A DNA stretch of 11,445 nt. Source: Candidatus Bathyarchaeota archaeon B23. Its GTDB lineage: Archaea; Thermoproteota; Bathyarchaeia; TCS64; B23. The position numbers and the translations under genes were made by a program. The number at the start of each line of letters is the position of its first letter. The first letter of the stretch is position 1. This document shows, one piece after another, positions 1-5,966 of the stretch. A model generated the notes under the pieces. It did no database searches and was not told the origin of the DNA. It was given only the letters and a program-made list of their open reading frames with translations. The stretch lies in NCBI GenBank assembly GCA_001593875.1, contig LUCA01000015.1, forward strand, positions 1 through 11,445. Reading direction: 5' to 3'.

Positions 1-327
1 GGTTCCACGGCTCTGCTTCAAGACGTATTTAGAGCCGTAGAGGACCTGGCCGAAGCATCGGGGTATATGCTTCGACGGGACCCCGGTCCCGTTGTCCTCC
101 ACACTCAACGCATAGACGCTGGTGCCCTCCCCGGTGACTGAGACCTCTCGGATTCTGATGTAGATGTCGGGCGGCGTCCCTCGGACCTCGCAGGCGTCTA
201 GGGCGTTCTCAACCAGCTCCCTGACGGCCGAGTACATCGCCCTGCTGGGGTTGCTGAAGCCGGCGATCTCCCGGTTCCTGTAGAAGAAGTCGGAGGGGCT
301 TATGGATTTATAGCTGGTCTCGGCCAA
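1..327 (-). CDS. top6B: DNA topoisomerase VI subunit B, N-terminal part (runs off the window)
   Basis: This is the ATPase subunit of the archaeal type IIB topoisomerase, which relaxes and decatenates DNA together with subunit A. Only the first 109 codons are present; the gene continues past base 1. Reading the minus strand shows the GHKL/Bergerat ATP-binding elements in order: RELVENALDA (about residues 37-46, with the Mg-binding Asn), VEDNGTGVPS (about 76-85) and QVLYGSKY (about 94-101) followed by KQSRG. The start is TTG at 327-325, directly after the TAG stop of the KH gene. It is supported by a strong ribosome binding site, GGAGGTGG, at 333-340 inside the end of that gene. The next in-frame ATG would remove the conserved N-terminus. 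It is the last visible gene of the aIF1A-RIO1-KH operon. Identity is secure; a topoisomerase VI A gene probably follows outside the window (inference). Confidence 0.93.
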   Translation of the reverse strand, partial: MAETSYKSISPSDFFYRNREIAGFSNPSRAMYSAVRELVENALDACEVRGTPPDIYIRIREVSVTGEGTSVYALSVEDNGTGVPSKHIPRCFGQVLYGSKYVLKQSRGT

Positions 328-930
328 CTATTCCACCTCCTCCCCCTCCCAGAGGAGCATCTTCTCCTTCCTCAGTCGACGGCGATATTCGTAGAGGTAC
401 CTCCAGACGGTGCTGTGGAAGGCGCCCTTGATGAGCATCATCACCGCCTCCCGGGCCACTGGCAGCCGATCCACCCGGCCTATGATGGCGACGGTATCCC
501 CGTAGACGCTGATGAGGGTCTCGGTGAGCTCCTCCAGCATCGCCCTCGCCTTGCCGCTGCGGCCTATGATGCGCCCCCTCACCCTCTTCAAGGCGTTCTT
601 GGATCGACCTACGTGGTCGGTGAGGTCGATGATGACAAGGCCGTGGTCCTCCTCCCCCAGCTTCATGGCCTTCCTGGGGGAGAAGCCCCTCCCTATGGCC
701 TTGACGATGTTCATCACCGTGTAGATGTTCGCTGGATCCGTCGACCCTGAGGCGGGGGAGATCTCCACCGATCCCGAGTCGCTGTCGATGCTGATCCTCA
801 CGTCGAAGTGCTCCTCTAATCTCCTCTTGACGACGCCCCTCGGCCCTATGAGGACTCCGATCCGCTCTATGGGTATCTTAACATAGGTCTTCGGCTCCAC
901 CCCTAACCCACCGCTCAATCTCTTCGACAT
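328..930 (-). CDS. Two-KH-domain RNA-binding protein, archaeal Dim2/Pno1 (Krr1-like)
   Basis: A 200-residue protein with two KH folds. The first has the loop GPRG at residues 29-32 within IERIGVLIGPRG. The second has GRSG at 123-126 within GRIIGRSGKAR. The length and double-KH layout match the archaeal homologue of eukaryotic Dim2/Pno1, which binds the 3' end of small-subunit rRNA during ribosome maturation. The C-terminus is basic (EYRRRLRKEK) before an acidic tail. The ATG at 930 is preceded by GAGGT about five bases upstream, so the gene overlaps the end of the RIO1 gene by 53 bases in another frame. A GTG at 900 is a possible but less supported start. Its neighbours RIO1 and aIF1A also act on the small ribosomal subunit, which fits this role. 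The family assignment is strong; the precise role is inferred from the family. Confidence 0.9.
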   Translation of the reverse strand: MSKRLSGGLGVEPKTYVKIPIERIGVLIGPRGVVKRRLEEHFDVRISIDSDSGSVEISPASGSTDPANIYTVMNIVKAIGRGFSPRKAMKLGEEDHGLVIIDLTDHVGRSKNALKRVRGRIIGRSGKARAMLEELTETLISVYGDTVAIIGRVDRLPVAREAVMMLIKGAFHSTVWRYLYEYRRRLRKEKMLLWEGEEVE

Positions 931-1670
931 CTAAAACCTCTACGCCTAGCTCCGAGAAGTAGGCGTTTATGTTATCTAGGTCCCTCCTCAGCAGCTGGTT
1001 GGAGAGGGGGTGATCCAACAGGACTGCTTGAGAGATGTCGAAGATGACAGGCTCCTCCTCCCAGATCATGATGTTGTATTCGCTGAGGTCCCCGTGGACG
1101 AGGCCTGCGCCGGTGTAGAGCAGCCTGACCTCCCTCAGAAGCCGGCGGTAGAAGGCCTCCGGGTCCCCGGGCGTCGCCTCCCTCAGCAGCGGGGCTGGGA
1201 CGCCGTCGTGGCCGATGAAGCCCATGACCAGGATGTTTCTGTAGAAGGAGTGAGGCTTTGGGACGTTCACCCCCGCCTCCTCAGCCCGTTTGAGGTTCTT
1301 GAACTCCTTCCTGGTCCAGGTGTAGATGAGGCCCCTCGGGTCCCTCCGCACCCGTTTGAAGCGGGGGTCGCCCTCGATGTATTTGAGCATCCCCCTCCTG
1401 AAATCGGCCGTCGTGGTGTAGTATATCTTTATGGCGATCTCCTCCCTCTGCGGCGTCAGGCCCCAGTAGATGCGCCCCTCCTTCCCCGCCTTTACGACGC
1501 CGGTCTATGACGCCCTTCTTCATCAACCTATAGACGCCCTCGAGGGTGAGCCTGTCGAAGACCTCCTCGATGACCTCGAACTCCTCGGAGCGCTTCTCCT
1601 TCATCAGGCTCTCTTCCTCGTATCGTCTGACCTCCTCCTCCACCTCCTCCAGCTCGTCTCTCCCGCTCAA
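878..1670 (-). CDS. rio1: RIO1-type serine kinase, interrupted by a frameshift near 1499
   Basis: RIO1 is an atypical protein kinase/ATPase of small-subunit maturation. The first frame (TTG start at 1670, behind GGGGAGGGG) gives a charged N-terminus and then EVFDRLTLEGVYRLMKKGVIDR, about 57 residues. After codon CGG at 1502-1500 the family sequence continues one base further on, in the +1 frame: VVKAGKEGRIYWG (nucleotide-binding loop), AIKIY (ATP-binding Lys codon at 1429-1427), EGDPRF, VHGDLSEYN (catalytic Asp codon at 1090-1088) and VIFDIS (metal-binding Asp). The reconstructed length of about 263 residues is normal for archaeal RIO1. The second frame has a TAG just upstream of the junction and no start codon before ATG 1390, which would exclude the ATP-binding loop. 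From memory of RIO1 sequences about three residues also seem missing, so a loss of about 8 bases fits at least as well as one extra base. A sequence error, a real lesion or recoding are all possible. Confidence 0.88.
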
Positions 1671-1684
1671 GGCCCCTCCCCGGA

Positions 1685-1996
1685 CTACTCTATCTTGAGG
1701 ACCCCCTCCCTCCTCAGCCGCTCAACCTGACCGTGGGTGTAGCGCCAGAAGATGTCTCCCCGGGTCTCATATTGGAAGTCCCAGGGAGAGACGAGGACCA
1801 CATCCCCCTCCCTAATCCAGGTCCTCCGCTTCATCTTCCCCCTGATCCTGCAGACCCGGGTGTGGCCATCCTGGCATCGGACGAGGACTCGATCATAACC
1901 CAACAGCTTCTCAACTATCCCTAGGACGTCGTTCTCCGAGGGGTAGACTAACTCCTCCTTGATGTCCCTCTCGCTGATTACCTTCTTCTTCCCCAT
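1685..1996 (-). CDS. eif1A: Translation initiation factor aIF1A
   Basis: This 103-residue protein is the archaeal homologue of eIF1A, which binds the A site of the small ribosomal subunit and promotes initiator tRNA and mRNA binding. The OB-fold is recognisable from LVRCQDGHTRVCRIRGKM and WIREGDVVLVSPWDFQ. It has a basic N-terminal tail (MGKKK) and a short C-terminal extension. Length and motifs match the family with no missing parts. The ATG at 1996 has GGGGGAG at 2004-2010 as a ribosome binding site. A TATA-like TTTTTAA at 2031-2037 lies upstream, so this is probably the first gene of the aIF1A-RIO1-KH-top6B operon. The RIO1 start follows the stop by 14 bases. Confidence 0.96.
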   Translation of the reverse strand: MGKKKVISERDIKEELVYPSENDVLGIVEKLLGYDRVLVRCQDGHTRVCRIRGKMKRRTWIREGDVVLVSPWDFQYETRGDIFWRYTHGQVERLRREGVLKIE

Positions 1997-2028
1997 CCCC
2001 CTTCTCCCCCTTTATGGGGGAGTGGAAG

Positions 2029-2039
2029 CTTAAAAATCG
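2029..2039 (-). promoter_or_regulatory. TATA-like promoter box of the aIF1A operon
   Basis: On the minus strand the sequence reads GATTTTTAAGC, an AT-rich block in otherwise GC-rich DNA. It is centred about 38 bases before the aIF1A ATG. With the usual archaeal spacing of about 25 bases, transcription would start near 2008, leaving a leader of about 12 bases that carries part or all of the ribosome binding site. Identified by eye only. Confidence 0.5.
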
Positions 2040-2101
2040 TTTCCGTCCCCTAGAGCGGCATCCCCCGGTGATTTAACATCAACTAACAAAATTCGCTTCA
2101 T
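2030..2101 (-). other. Short open frame between sfsA and aIF1A, 23 residues, doubtful
   Basis: In the 124-base gap the minus strand holds ATG 2101 to TAA 2030, starting MKRILLVDV and rich in Gly and Asp later. A GGGG stretch lies a few bases upstream, but the frame is too short for confidence. The beginning resembles the N-terminal strand of many Rossmann-like proteins, so a gene remnant is possible. Its end overlaps the aIF1A TATA-like box. Otherwise the gap shows only that promoter and a short AATTTTGTTAG stretch after the sfsA stop. Confidence 0.15.
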
Positions 2102-2120
2102 CACATCCCCATCTCTTATC

Positions 2121-2813
2121 TTAATCAGGTATCTCAACGTCGACCTCCCCCATCACCCAGATGCCCTCGAGGGTGACGTGGCATCGATGGGCGTAGACGT
2201 CTACGCCCATCCCCCGGGCCTCCCTCAACGCCTCGGCGAAGGCCGGGTCCAGCTCGACGTTAGGCCTGAAGACCTCGGCGTCCCCCCGCTGGATGATGAA
2301 GACGGCGGCGGCCTCCAAGCCCCCAGGCCTCTCGGCGAGGCTTCTCAGGTGTCTTCGCCCCCGCTCCGTGGGGGCGTCCGGGAAGAGGGCGACCCCCTCC
2401 TCCACGAGGGTGCAGGACTTCACCTCCACCAGCATCCGGCGATGGCCGTCGGAGAGGAGGAAGTCTATTCGGGAGCCGTCTAGGGGGACCTCCCTCCCCT
2501 CGATTTGGAGGCCCTCAAACTCCCTCAGCTGACCCCCCTCCATCGCCTCCACGAACAGCCTATTCGGTATCCGGGAGTCTATGGAGACGAGGAGGCCTCC
2601 GGCTTCGACGAGCACCAGATCGAAGCTGGTCTTCCGTCGGGGGGAGGGGTTTTCAGAGAGGTAGACCGTCACCCCCGGTCTCAGAAGCTCCTGGAGCCTC
2701 CCGGGGTTAGGTATGTAGACCTCCTCCTGGGAGCCGTCGACCTCGGCTAGGCCTAGGAAGCGGTTGACCCGGGCTTTGAAGAGGGCTCTCCTCAGGGGTT
2801 GGGGGAAGAGCAT
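2121..2813 (-). CDS. sfsA: SfsA family protein (sugar fermentation stimulation protein homologue)
   Basis: The 230-residue protein matches E. coli SfsA in length and order of motifs: YIPNPGRLQELL near residues 33-44, TSFDLVLVE at 62-70, SIDSRIPNRLFVEA at 77-90, SRIDFLL at 114-120, LVEVKSCTLVEEG at 128-140 and FPDAPTERGRRHL at 144-156. Asp117 and Glu130-Val-Lys132 correspond to the PD-(D/E)XK nuclease-like core of the family. SfsA was named for an effect on maltose metabolism in E. coli and is reported to bind DNA; its biochemical role remains unclear, and none can be read from this context. The gene stands alone, with gaps of about 120 bases on both sides. The ATG at 2813 has no clear ribosome binding site. 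A TATA-like element about 30 bases upstream suggests a leaderless or nearly leaderless transcript. Confidence 0.93.
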   Translation of the reverse strand: MLFPQPLRRALFKARVNRFLGLAEVDGSQEEVYIPNPGRLQELLRPGVTVYLSENPSPRRKTSFDLVLVEAGGLLVSIDSRIPNRLFVEAMEGGQLREFEGLQIEGREVPLDGSRIDFLLSDGHRRMLVEVKSCTLVEEGVALFPDAPTERGRRHLRSLAERPGGLEAAAVFIIQRGDAEVFRPNVELDPAFAEALREARGMGVDVYAHRCHVTLEGIWVMGEVDVEIPD

Positions 2814-2837
2814 GATCAGGGTATAATGGGTTGATCG

Positions 2838-2848
2838 CCCTAAAAGGC
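2838..2848 (-). promoter_or_regulatory. Possible TATA box of sfsA
   Basis: The minus strand reads GCCTTTTAGGG, centred about 30 bases before the sfsA ATG at 2813. This spacing would start transcription almost at the start codon, which agrees with the missing ribosome binding site. The same short T-run could instead help end transcription of the upstream phosphatase operon. A second AT-rich piece (ATTATAC at 2821-2827) is too close to the ATG to serve as its TATA box. The rest of the 2814-2930 gap shows nothing else I recognise. Confidence 0.35.
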
Positions 2849-2930
2849 TCCTCCGTGACCGGGGGCAGCTGCCTAAACCTCTCAGGTCTTCTAGGAGGCC
2901 GAGTTCACCGTTTTCCTCCCTCCTCTCGGG

Positions 2931-3710
2931 TTACGCCACTAGTTTTTCGATGGCTCTCAGCATCTCGTCGCTGGAGGCCGCTATGACGGAGAGCCTGCTC
3001 CCCCTAGTCAGCCTCAGGTCTCCCAGGTAGACGCCGTTCACCCTGTAGACGCCTCCGGCCTCCCTGAGGATGTGGAGGGCCGCCGCCGAGTCCACGGCCC
3101 TCAGGACGCCTCTGACGTCGACGTGGGCGTCTAGGATGCCGGAGGCCACTAGGCAGAGGGAGAGGGCTGCCGAGCCCAGCTGCCTGAGGTGTCGAGCCTC
3201 GGCGATGAGCCTCCTAACCCTCTCCAGGGGGGCTGACTTGCTGAGGTCTATGCTTATGACGGCTCTGGGTATCGGCCTGGGCCTCCTCGGCCTTATGGGC
3301 TCCCCATCCCTCCAGGCTCCCAGCCCCCTCTCGGCCTTGTAGACATCGCCTGAGGCGACGTCGAGGACGACGGAGGCGAGGGCCCCGGAGAGGTGTTCGG
3401 TCTCGGAGAGCAGCAGGGCGACGGCTGAGAAGGGGATGCCCGACGCCGTATTCGTCGTCCCGTCGAGGGGATCGGCGATGAGGAGGAGTTCCCCACCCCT
3501 GTAGGTCGCCTCTCCCTCCTCACTCACCAATCTTATCGAGGCCCCACTCCCCCTTAGATAGGCCTCCAGGGCCTCCTCCGCAGCCTCGTCGACGATGCGC
3601 TTACGCCTCTCCAGGCTCAGCCCCCGCCTCTCCCCCTCAGCCCTCAGGATGGAGGCCCTAACCCTCTCAGCGGCCTCGACGAGAAGCCTTAGATGCCTAG
3701 AGGAAGCCAT
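2931..3710 (-). CDS. Inositol monophosphatase / fructose-1,6-bisphosphatase family phosphatase
   Basis: A 259-residue Mg-dependent phosphatase of the IMPase superfamily. Metal-binding residues are visible: SEEGE at residues 63-67, the DPLDGTTN signature at 80-87, and AVDSAA at 205-210, where Asp207 takes the place of the usual WDxAA aspartate. EAGG follows at 217-220. Archaeal members often hydrolyse myo-inositol 1-phosphate and fructose 1,6-bisphosphate; relatives of the CysQ type hydrolyse 3'-phosphoadenosine 5'-phosphate. The sequence alone does not settle which applies. The ATG at 3710 overlaps the end of the kinase gene by 14 bases and has GAGGGAG just upstream, so the two are translationally linked. 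Its position behind an APS-kinase-like gene makes PAP or a sugar/polyol phosphate the candidate substrates (inference). Confidence 0.9.
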   Translation of the reverse strand: MASSRHLRLLVEAAERVRASILRAEGERRGLSLERRKRIVDEAAEEALEAYLRGSGASIRLVSEEGEATYRGGELLLIADPLDGTTNTASGIPFSAVALLLSETEHLSGALASVVLDVASGDVYKAERGLGAWRDGEPIRPRRPRPIPRAVISIDLSKSAPLERVRRLIAEARHLRQLGSAALSLCLVASGILDAHVDVRGVLRAVDSAAALHILREAGGVYRVNGVYLGDLRLTRGSRLSVIAASSDEMLRAIEKLVA

Positions 3711-4227
3711 TCTCCCTCATCGCCTCTATGATCCTCTCAGCCGCCTCCTCCGGGGTGTCCCTCACGCAGTCGACCTCGACGTCGATCTGCCAGGGCTCCT
3801 CATACCCGACCTGGGCCCCGGGGACGTACCGGGCCTCCCCCGTCTCCACCATCCTGTAGATGCCTTTGGGGTCTCTCTCCCGGCAGACCTCGAAGGGGCA
3901 TCGAATATAGACCTGGAGGAACTTGTCGATCAGCCCCCGGGCGGCCCTCCTCCACCTCCGCCTGTGGGCCGTGGCATCGAAGATGACGTTCACGCCGTTC
4001 TGAACCAGCAGCACCCCGATGTAGACGAGGGCGTTGTAGAAGAAGTCCCTCTCCTCCGGCGAGTAGGTCGGCCTCGGCGTCAGAACCCTCCGCACGACAT
4101 CCGACTCCAGTATCTGGGCCTCCACCCCCATCTCCCTCAGCCTACGTTTCAAGGCCCTAGCGATGGTCGATTTCCCCGAGGCCGGCAACCCCGTGATCCA
4201 GACGGCCCATCCGGGCGCCTTCTTCAA
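3697..4227 (-). CDS. APS-kinase-like P-loop small-molecule kinase
   Basis: A 176-residue P-loop kinase. The Walker A motif GLPASGKST is at residues 13-21 directly after a beta-strand (AVWI). Next come LESDVVRRVL (40-49), YSPEERDFFYN (55-65), VIFDATAHRRRW (81-92), VYIRCPFEVCRERDPKGIY (106-124) and EEPWQIDV (143-150). The C-terminal PFEVCRERDPKG block is typical of adenylylsulfate kinases (CysC). The substrate-side segments (usual DGDN-R, ENIRR and FISPYR) are replaced here by SDVVRR, FYNAL and DATAHRR, which look more like the general predicted-kinase family COG0645. The substrate may therefore not be adenylylsulfate. The start is TTG at 4227, overlapping the upstream stop as TTGA, with a GGAGGAGGGG ribosome binding site. 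No other assimilatory sulfate gene is in the window. Confidence 0.83.
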   Translation of the reverse strand: MKKAPGWAVWITGLPASGKSTIARALKRRLREMGVEAQILESDVVRRVLTPRPTYSPEERDFFYNALVYIGVLLVQNGVNVIFDATAHRRRWRRAARGLIDKFLQVYIRCPFEVCRERDPKGIYRMVETGEARYVPGAQVGYEEPWQIDVEVDCVRDTPEEAAERIIEAMRENGFL

Positions 4228-5318
4228 GGCCCCTCCTCCAAGAGCGGATCGATGTCCCAGGGATTTAAGGCATCCACCTCCAGGATGTTCCTGGCGAAGT
4301 TCAATAGGCCTCGTCGAACCTTGAGGCTGAGGGTTGGATACCAGACCGGCGAGGCGATGACGAGGGCCCTCCAGCAGTAGAAGGGGTGGATGACCTCTAG
4401 GAGCTCCTCATCCCCCGTCTCATCGAGATACAACCGGTAGAAGGCCTCCCACAGCCCCCTGAAGGGGCCGCTGAGGTCGCCGTTCACCTGCAGCGAGTAG
4501 AAGAGGTAGTTGATGGTCATCGCCGAGACGTCGTCAGCCGGCTCCCCCCACTCACCTCGGCTGCGGTCTAGGAGGGTGAAGTCGACGCCCTCCCTGAAGA
4601 GGATGTTCCAGGGGTGGAAGTCGCCGTGGACCTGGCTGAGCCTATGGGTCTTATGCTTCAACCTCCACCTCCACTCGATGCAGCGCTTCTCGATCTCGAT
4701 GAGCTCCTCAGCCCTGATGTACTCCGCCTCCTCGGGGTAGCTGTCCGTCAATCCGAAGATGCACTCGCTGTGGCCGATGAGCTCCCTGATACGCCTCAGA
4801 TAGAGCTCCGGCTCATCCCTCTTGACGGAGTGTATCTCGACGAGATAGTGGGCCAGCGCCCTACACCTCTCCAGGTCCAGCTGGGACAGCCTTCCGCTGT
4901 CCCTTATCCGGTCTAGGTCGTGGAAGTACTCCCTCCCACCCACCAGGTCTGTGAGCAGGAAGAGCTCCTCGCATTCGCCTAGGCTGATGGCCGAGCCATC
5001 GTGGGTGAAGGCCCCGATGTCCAGGGCCCTCACGTGCCTCGGCAGCTTGTTGAAGGCCTTGGACTGCCAGAGGAGGATCGCCGCCCTGTCCGCCATCCGC
5101 TCGTGGCCGAAGCCTCCCGGCTTTATGGTGTTGACGACGACGCTGTGGGGCTCCCCCTCCACCTCGAGGTCTATGCGCAGCGGAATCCCATAGCCGTAGG
5201 CCTTCAGGGCGTCGGCGTCCTTCACGGCCACTCCCAGGGGCTGGAGATGAATTATCGAGGCCCTCCCTCCGAAGACCTTGGAGAGATAACGCTCAAGGGC
5301 CTCGGCCTTAAGCTCCAT
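4224..5318 (-). CDS. Aminoglycoside-phosphotransferase (APH)-fold kinase, substrate unknown
   Basis: A 364-residue protein of the APH/choline-kinase-like superfamily. The catalytic loop HGDFHPWN is at residues 231-238 (Asp233 catalytic, Asn238 metal-binding). It is followed by LLDRSRGEWGEPADD (249-263), where Asp251 replaces the usual DFD/DxD metal aspartate context and ADD fixes the helix. An N-lobe segment, VVVNTIKPGGFGHE (60-73), could supply the ATP-binding Lys66 and Glu73. These proteins phosphorylate small hydroxylated molecules; antibiotic resistance should not be assumed. It is the first gene of a three-gene operon: its TGA overlaps the start of the P-loop kinase as TTGA. APH domains of COG2187 are often fused to COG0645-type P-loop kinases, and this overlapping pair looks like an unfused version (inference). 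The ATG at 5318 has GAGGG close upstream. Confidence 0.82.
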   Translation of the reverse strand: MELKAEALERYLSKVFGGRASIIHLQPLGVAVKDADALKAYGYGIPLRIDLEVEGEPHSVVVNTIKPGGFGHERMADRAAILLWQSKAFNKLPRHVRALDIGAFTHDGSAISLGECEELFLLTDLVGGREYFHDLDRIRDSGRLSQLDLERCRALAHYLVEIHSVKRDEPELYLRRIRELIGHSECIFGLTDSYPEEAEYIRAEELIEIEKRCIEWRWRLKHKTHRLSQVHGDFHPWNILFREGVDFTLLDRSRGEWGEPADDVSAMTINYLFYSLQVNGDLSGPFRGLWEAFYRLYLDETGDEELLEVIHPFYCWRALVIASPVWYPTLSLKVRRGLLNFARNILEVDALNPWDIDPLLEEGP

Positions 5319-5343
5319 ACGCCCTCATCTATCATCCCATAAG

Positions 5344-5382
5344 CTGGTTAAAGGCCTTCCTATCATCAGAGGATTTATTAGG
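5344..5382. promoter_or_regulatory. Divergent promoter region between the kinase operon and the Cys-Cys microprotein
   Basis: Two AT-rich boxes lie in the 92-base gap: GGTTAAAGG at 5346-5354 and ATTTATTA at 5373-5380. For the plus-strand microprotein (ATG 5411), TTAAAG would place the transcript start near 5376 and keep the strong ribosome binding site at 5395-5404; ATTTATTA would start it near 5402. For the minus-strand kinase operon (ATG 5318), TAATAAAT would start near 5352 with a 34-base leader containing GAGGG, and CTTTAACC near 5325. The crossed use of the boxes best preserves both ribosome binding sites. Inference by eye. Confidence 0.45.
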
Positions 5383-5410
5383 CCCTGGGAGGTAGGGGGA
5401 GGGGTCACCT

Positions 5411-5500
5411 ATGGAGGAGAAGCCCTGCTGCGTCAAAGAGGAGAAGAAGAAGGAGAAGCCCCTCTGCTGTGCCGAGGAGAAGAAGGAGAGCTGCTGCTAA
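5411..5500 (+). CDS. Cysteine-pair microprotein, 29 residues, three CC motifs (unrecognised)
   Basis: I do not recognise this family. Reading from ATG 5411 to TAA 5500 gives 29 residues made almost only of Glu, Lys and Cys, with Cys-Cys pairs at residues 6-7, 19-20 and 28-29. It divides into three imperfect units, each an EEK-rich stretch ending in CC (EEKPCC, EEKKKEKPLCC, EEKKESCC). The DNA word GAGGAGAAGAAG occurs at 5438 and again at 5474, pointing to internal duplication. A strong ribosome binding site (GGGGGAGGGG at 5395-5404) sits at good spacing, AT-rich promoter boxes lie upstream, and a T-run follows at 5532-5536. Vicinal dithiols bind soft metals or arsenic, so a metallothionein-like metal-binding or redox role is possible, but this is inference. 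No signal peptide or membrane segment is present. A chance ORF is unlikely given the promoter, ribosome site and residue pattern. Confidence 0.68.
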   Translation: MEEKPCCVKEEKKKEKPLCCAEEKKESCC

Positions 5501-5529
5501 AGTGGGGGTTCTTCTCGGGAGATCACAAC

Positions 5530-5538
5530 ACTTTTTCC
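5530..5538 (+). terminator. T-run terminator after the Cys-Cys microprotein
   Basis: A run of five T bases (5532-5536) within ACTTTTTCCC lies 31 bases after the microprotein stop, in GC-rich surroundings. Archaeal transcription ends at such T-runs without needing a strong hairpin. It also sits just before the convergent DUF3795 stop codon. No stable stem is obvious upstream. Confidence 0.45.
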
Positions 5539-5541
5539 CGC

Positions 5542-5964
5542 CTATGACTCTCTCCCTCTCCTAACCTCTTCTCTCCACCAGGCCTCAAGGCCCACCTCCC
5601 GCTGCCTTAAGGCGTTCCTCCTAGCCTCCTCGTATCCCTCGGCGTAGAAGCCCTCCAACTTGGAGCAGGGGAACTCCGGACACTGGCTGCAGGCTGTGAG
5701 GCCTCTCCCGTGGGCGCAGAGCCTGATCCTACAATCAGGGCTCCAGTGGATGCTCGGGTCTCCGCCGCAGCCGCCGCAGGTGATCTGCTCCGGCTTGATG
5801 TCTGAATCCTCGCCGAAGAGGTCTCTTATGATCTGCCTCTGCCACTCCACGTCGCCGGCGGTGTAGGCGAGGTAGATTCTACATCTGGAGCAGTCAATGC
5901 CGCAGGCCCCTATGAGGGCTCGATCACCCGGCTCCAGCCATCTCCCCCCTCTCAGGTCCCTCAC
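5542..5964 (-). CDS. DUF3795-family cysteine-rich putative zinc-binding protein
   Basis: A 140-residue protein with ten cysteines in the DUF3795 pattern: GACGIDCSRC at residues 19-28, TCGGCGG at 62-68, DCRIRLC at 77-83, and ACSQCPEFPCSKLEGF at 91-106. These groups are expected to bind zinc or possibly an iron-sulfur centre; the function of the family is unknown. There is no signal peptide or membrane segment, and the C-terminal third is a charged helix. The start is GTG at 5964. No ribosome binding site precedes it, but a TATA-like TTAAAAAC at 5993-6000 would start transcription near 5970, so a nearly leaderless mRNA is plausible. It is divergent from the four-cysteine small protein and convergent with the Cys-Cys microprotein. 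The family call is based on the cysteine layout. Confidence 0.85.
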   Translation of the reverse strand: MRDLRGGRWLEPGDRALIGACGIDCSRCRIYLAYTAGDVEWQRQIIRDLFGEDSDIKPEQITCGGCGGDPSIHWSPDCRIRLCAHGRGLTACSQCPEFPCSKLEGFYAEGYEEARRNALRQREVGLEAWWREEVRRGRES

Positions 5965-5966
5965 CG

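Noticed and set aside
1281..1495. Continuation of the first RIO1 frame past the frameshift
   Set aside because: The sequence turns into Gly/His-rich nonsense, while the kinase motifs continue in the neighbouring frame.
2821..2827. Bacterial -10-like GTATAAT upstream of sfsA
   Set aside because: It is on the plus strand, the genome is archaeal, there is no -35 partner, and no plus-strand gene follows.
3595..4380. Long plus-strand open frame of 261 codons opposite the kinase and phosphatase genes
   Set aside because: It is Pro/Leu/Arg/Ser-rich, matches no family, and lies antisense to two well-conserved genes; GC-rich DNA often leaves such frames open.
4224..5318. Antibiotic-resistance interpretation of the APH-fold kinase
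   Set aside because: The fold is shared by many small-molecule kinases, and the operon and archaeal context do not point to resistance.
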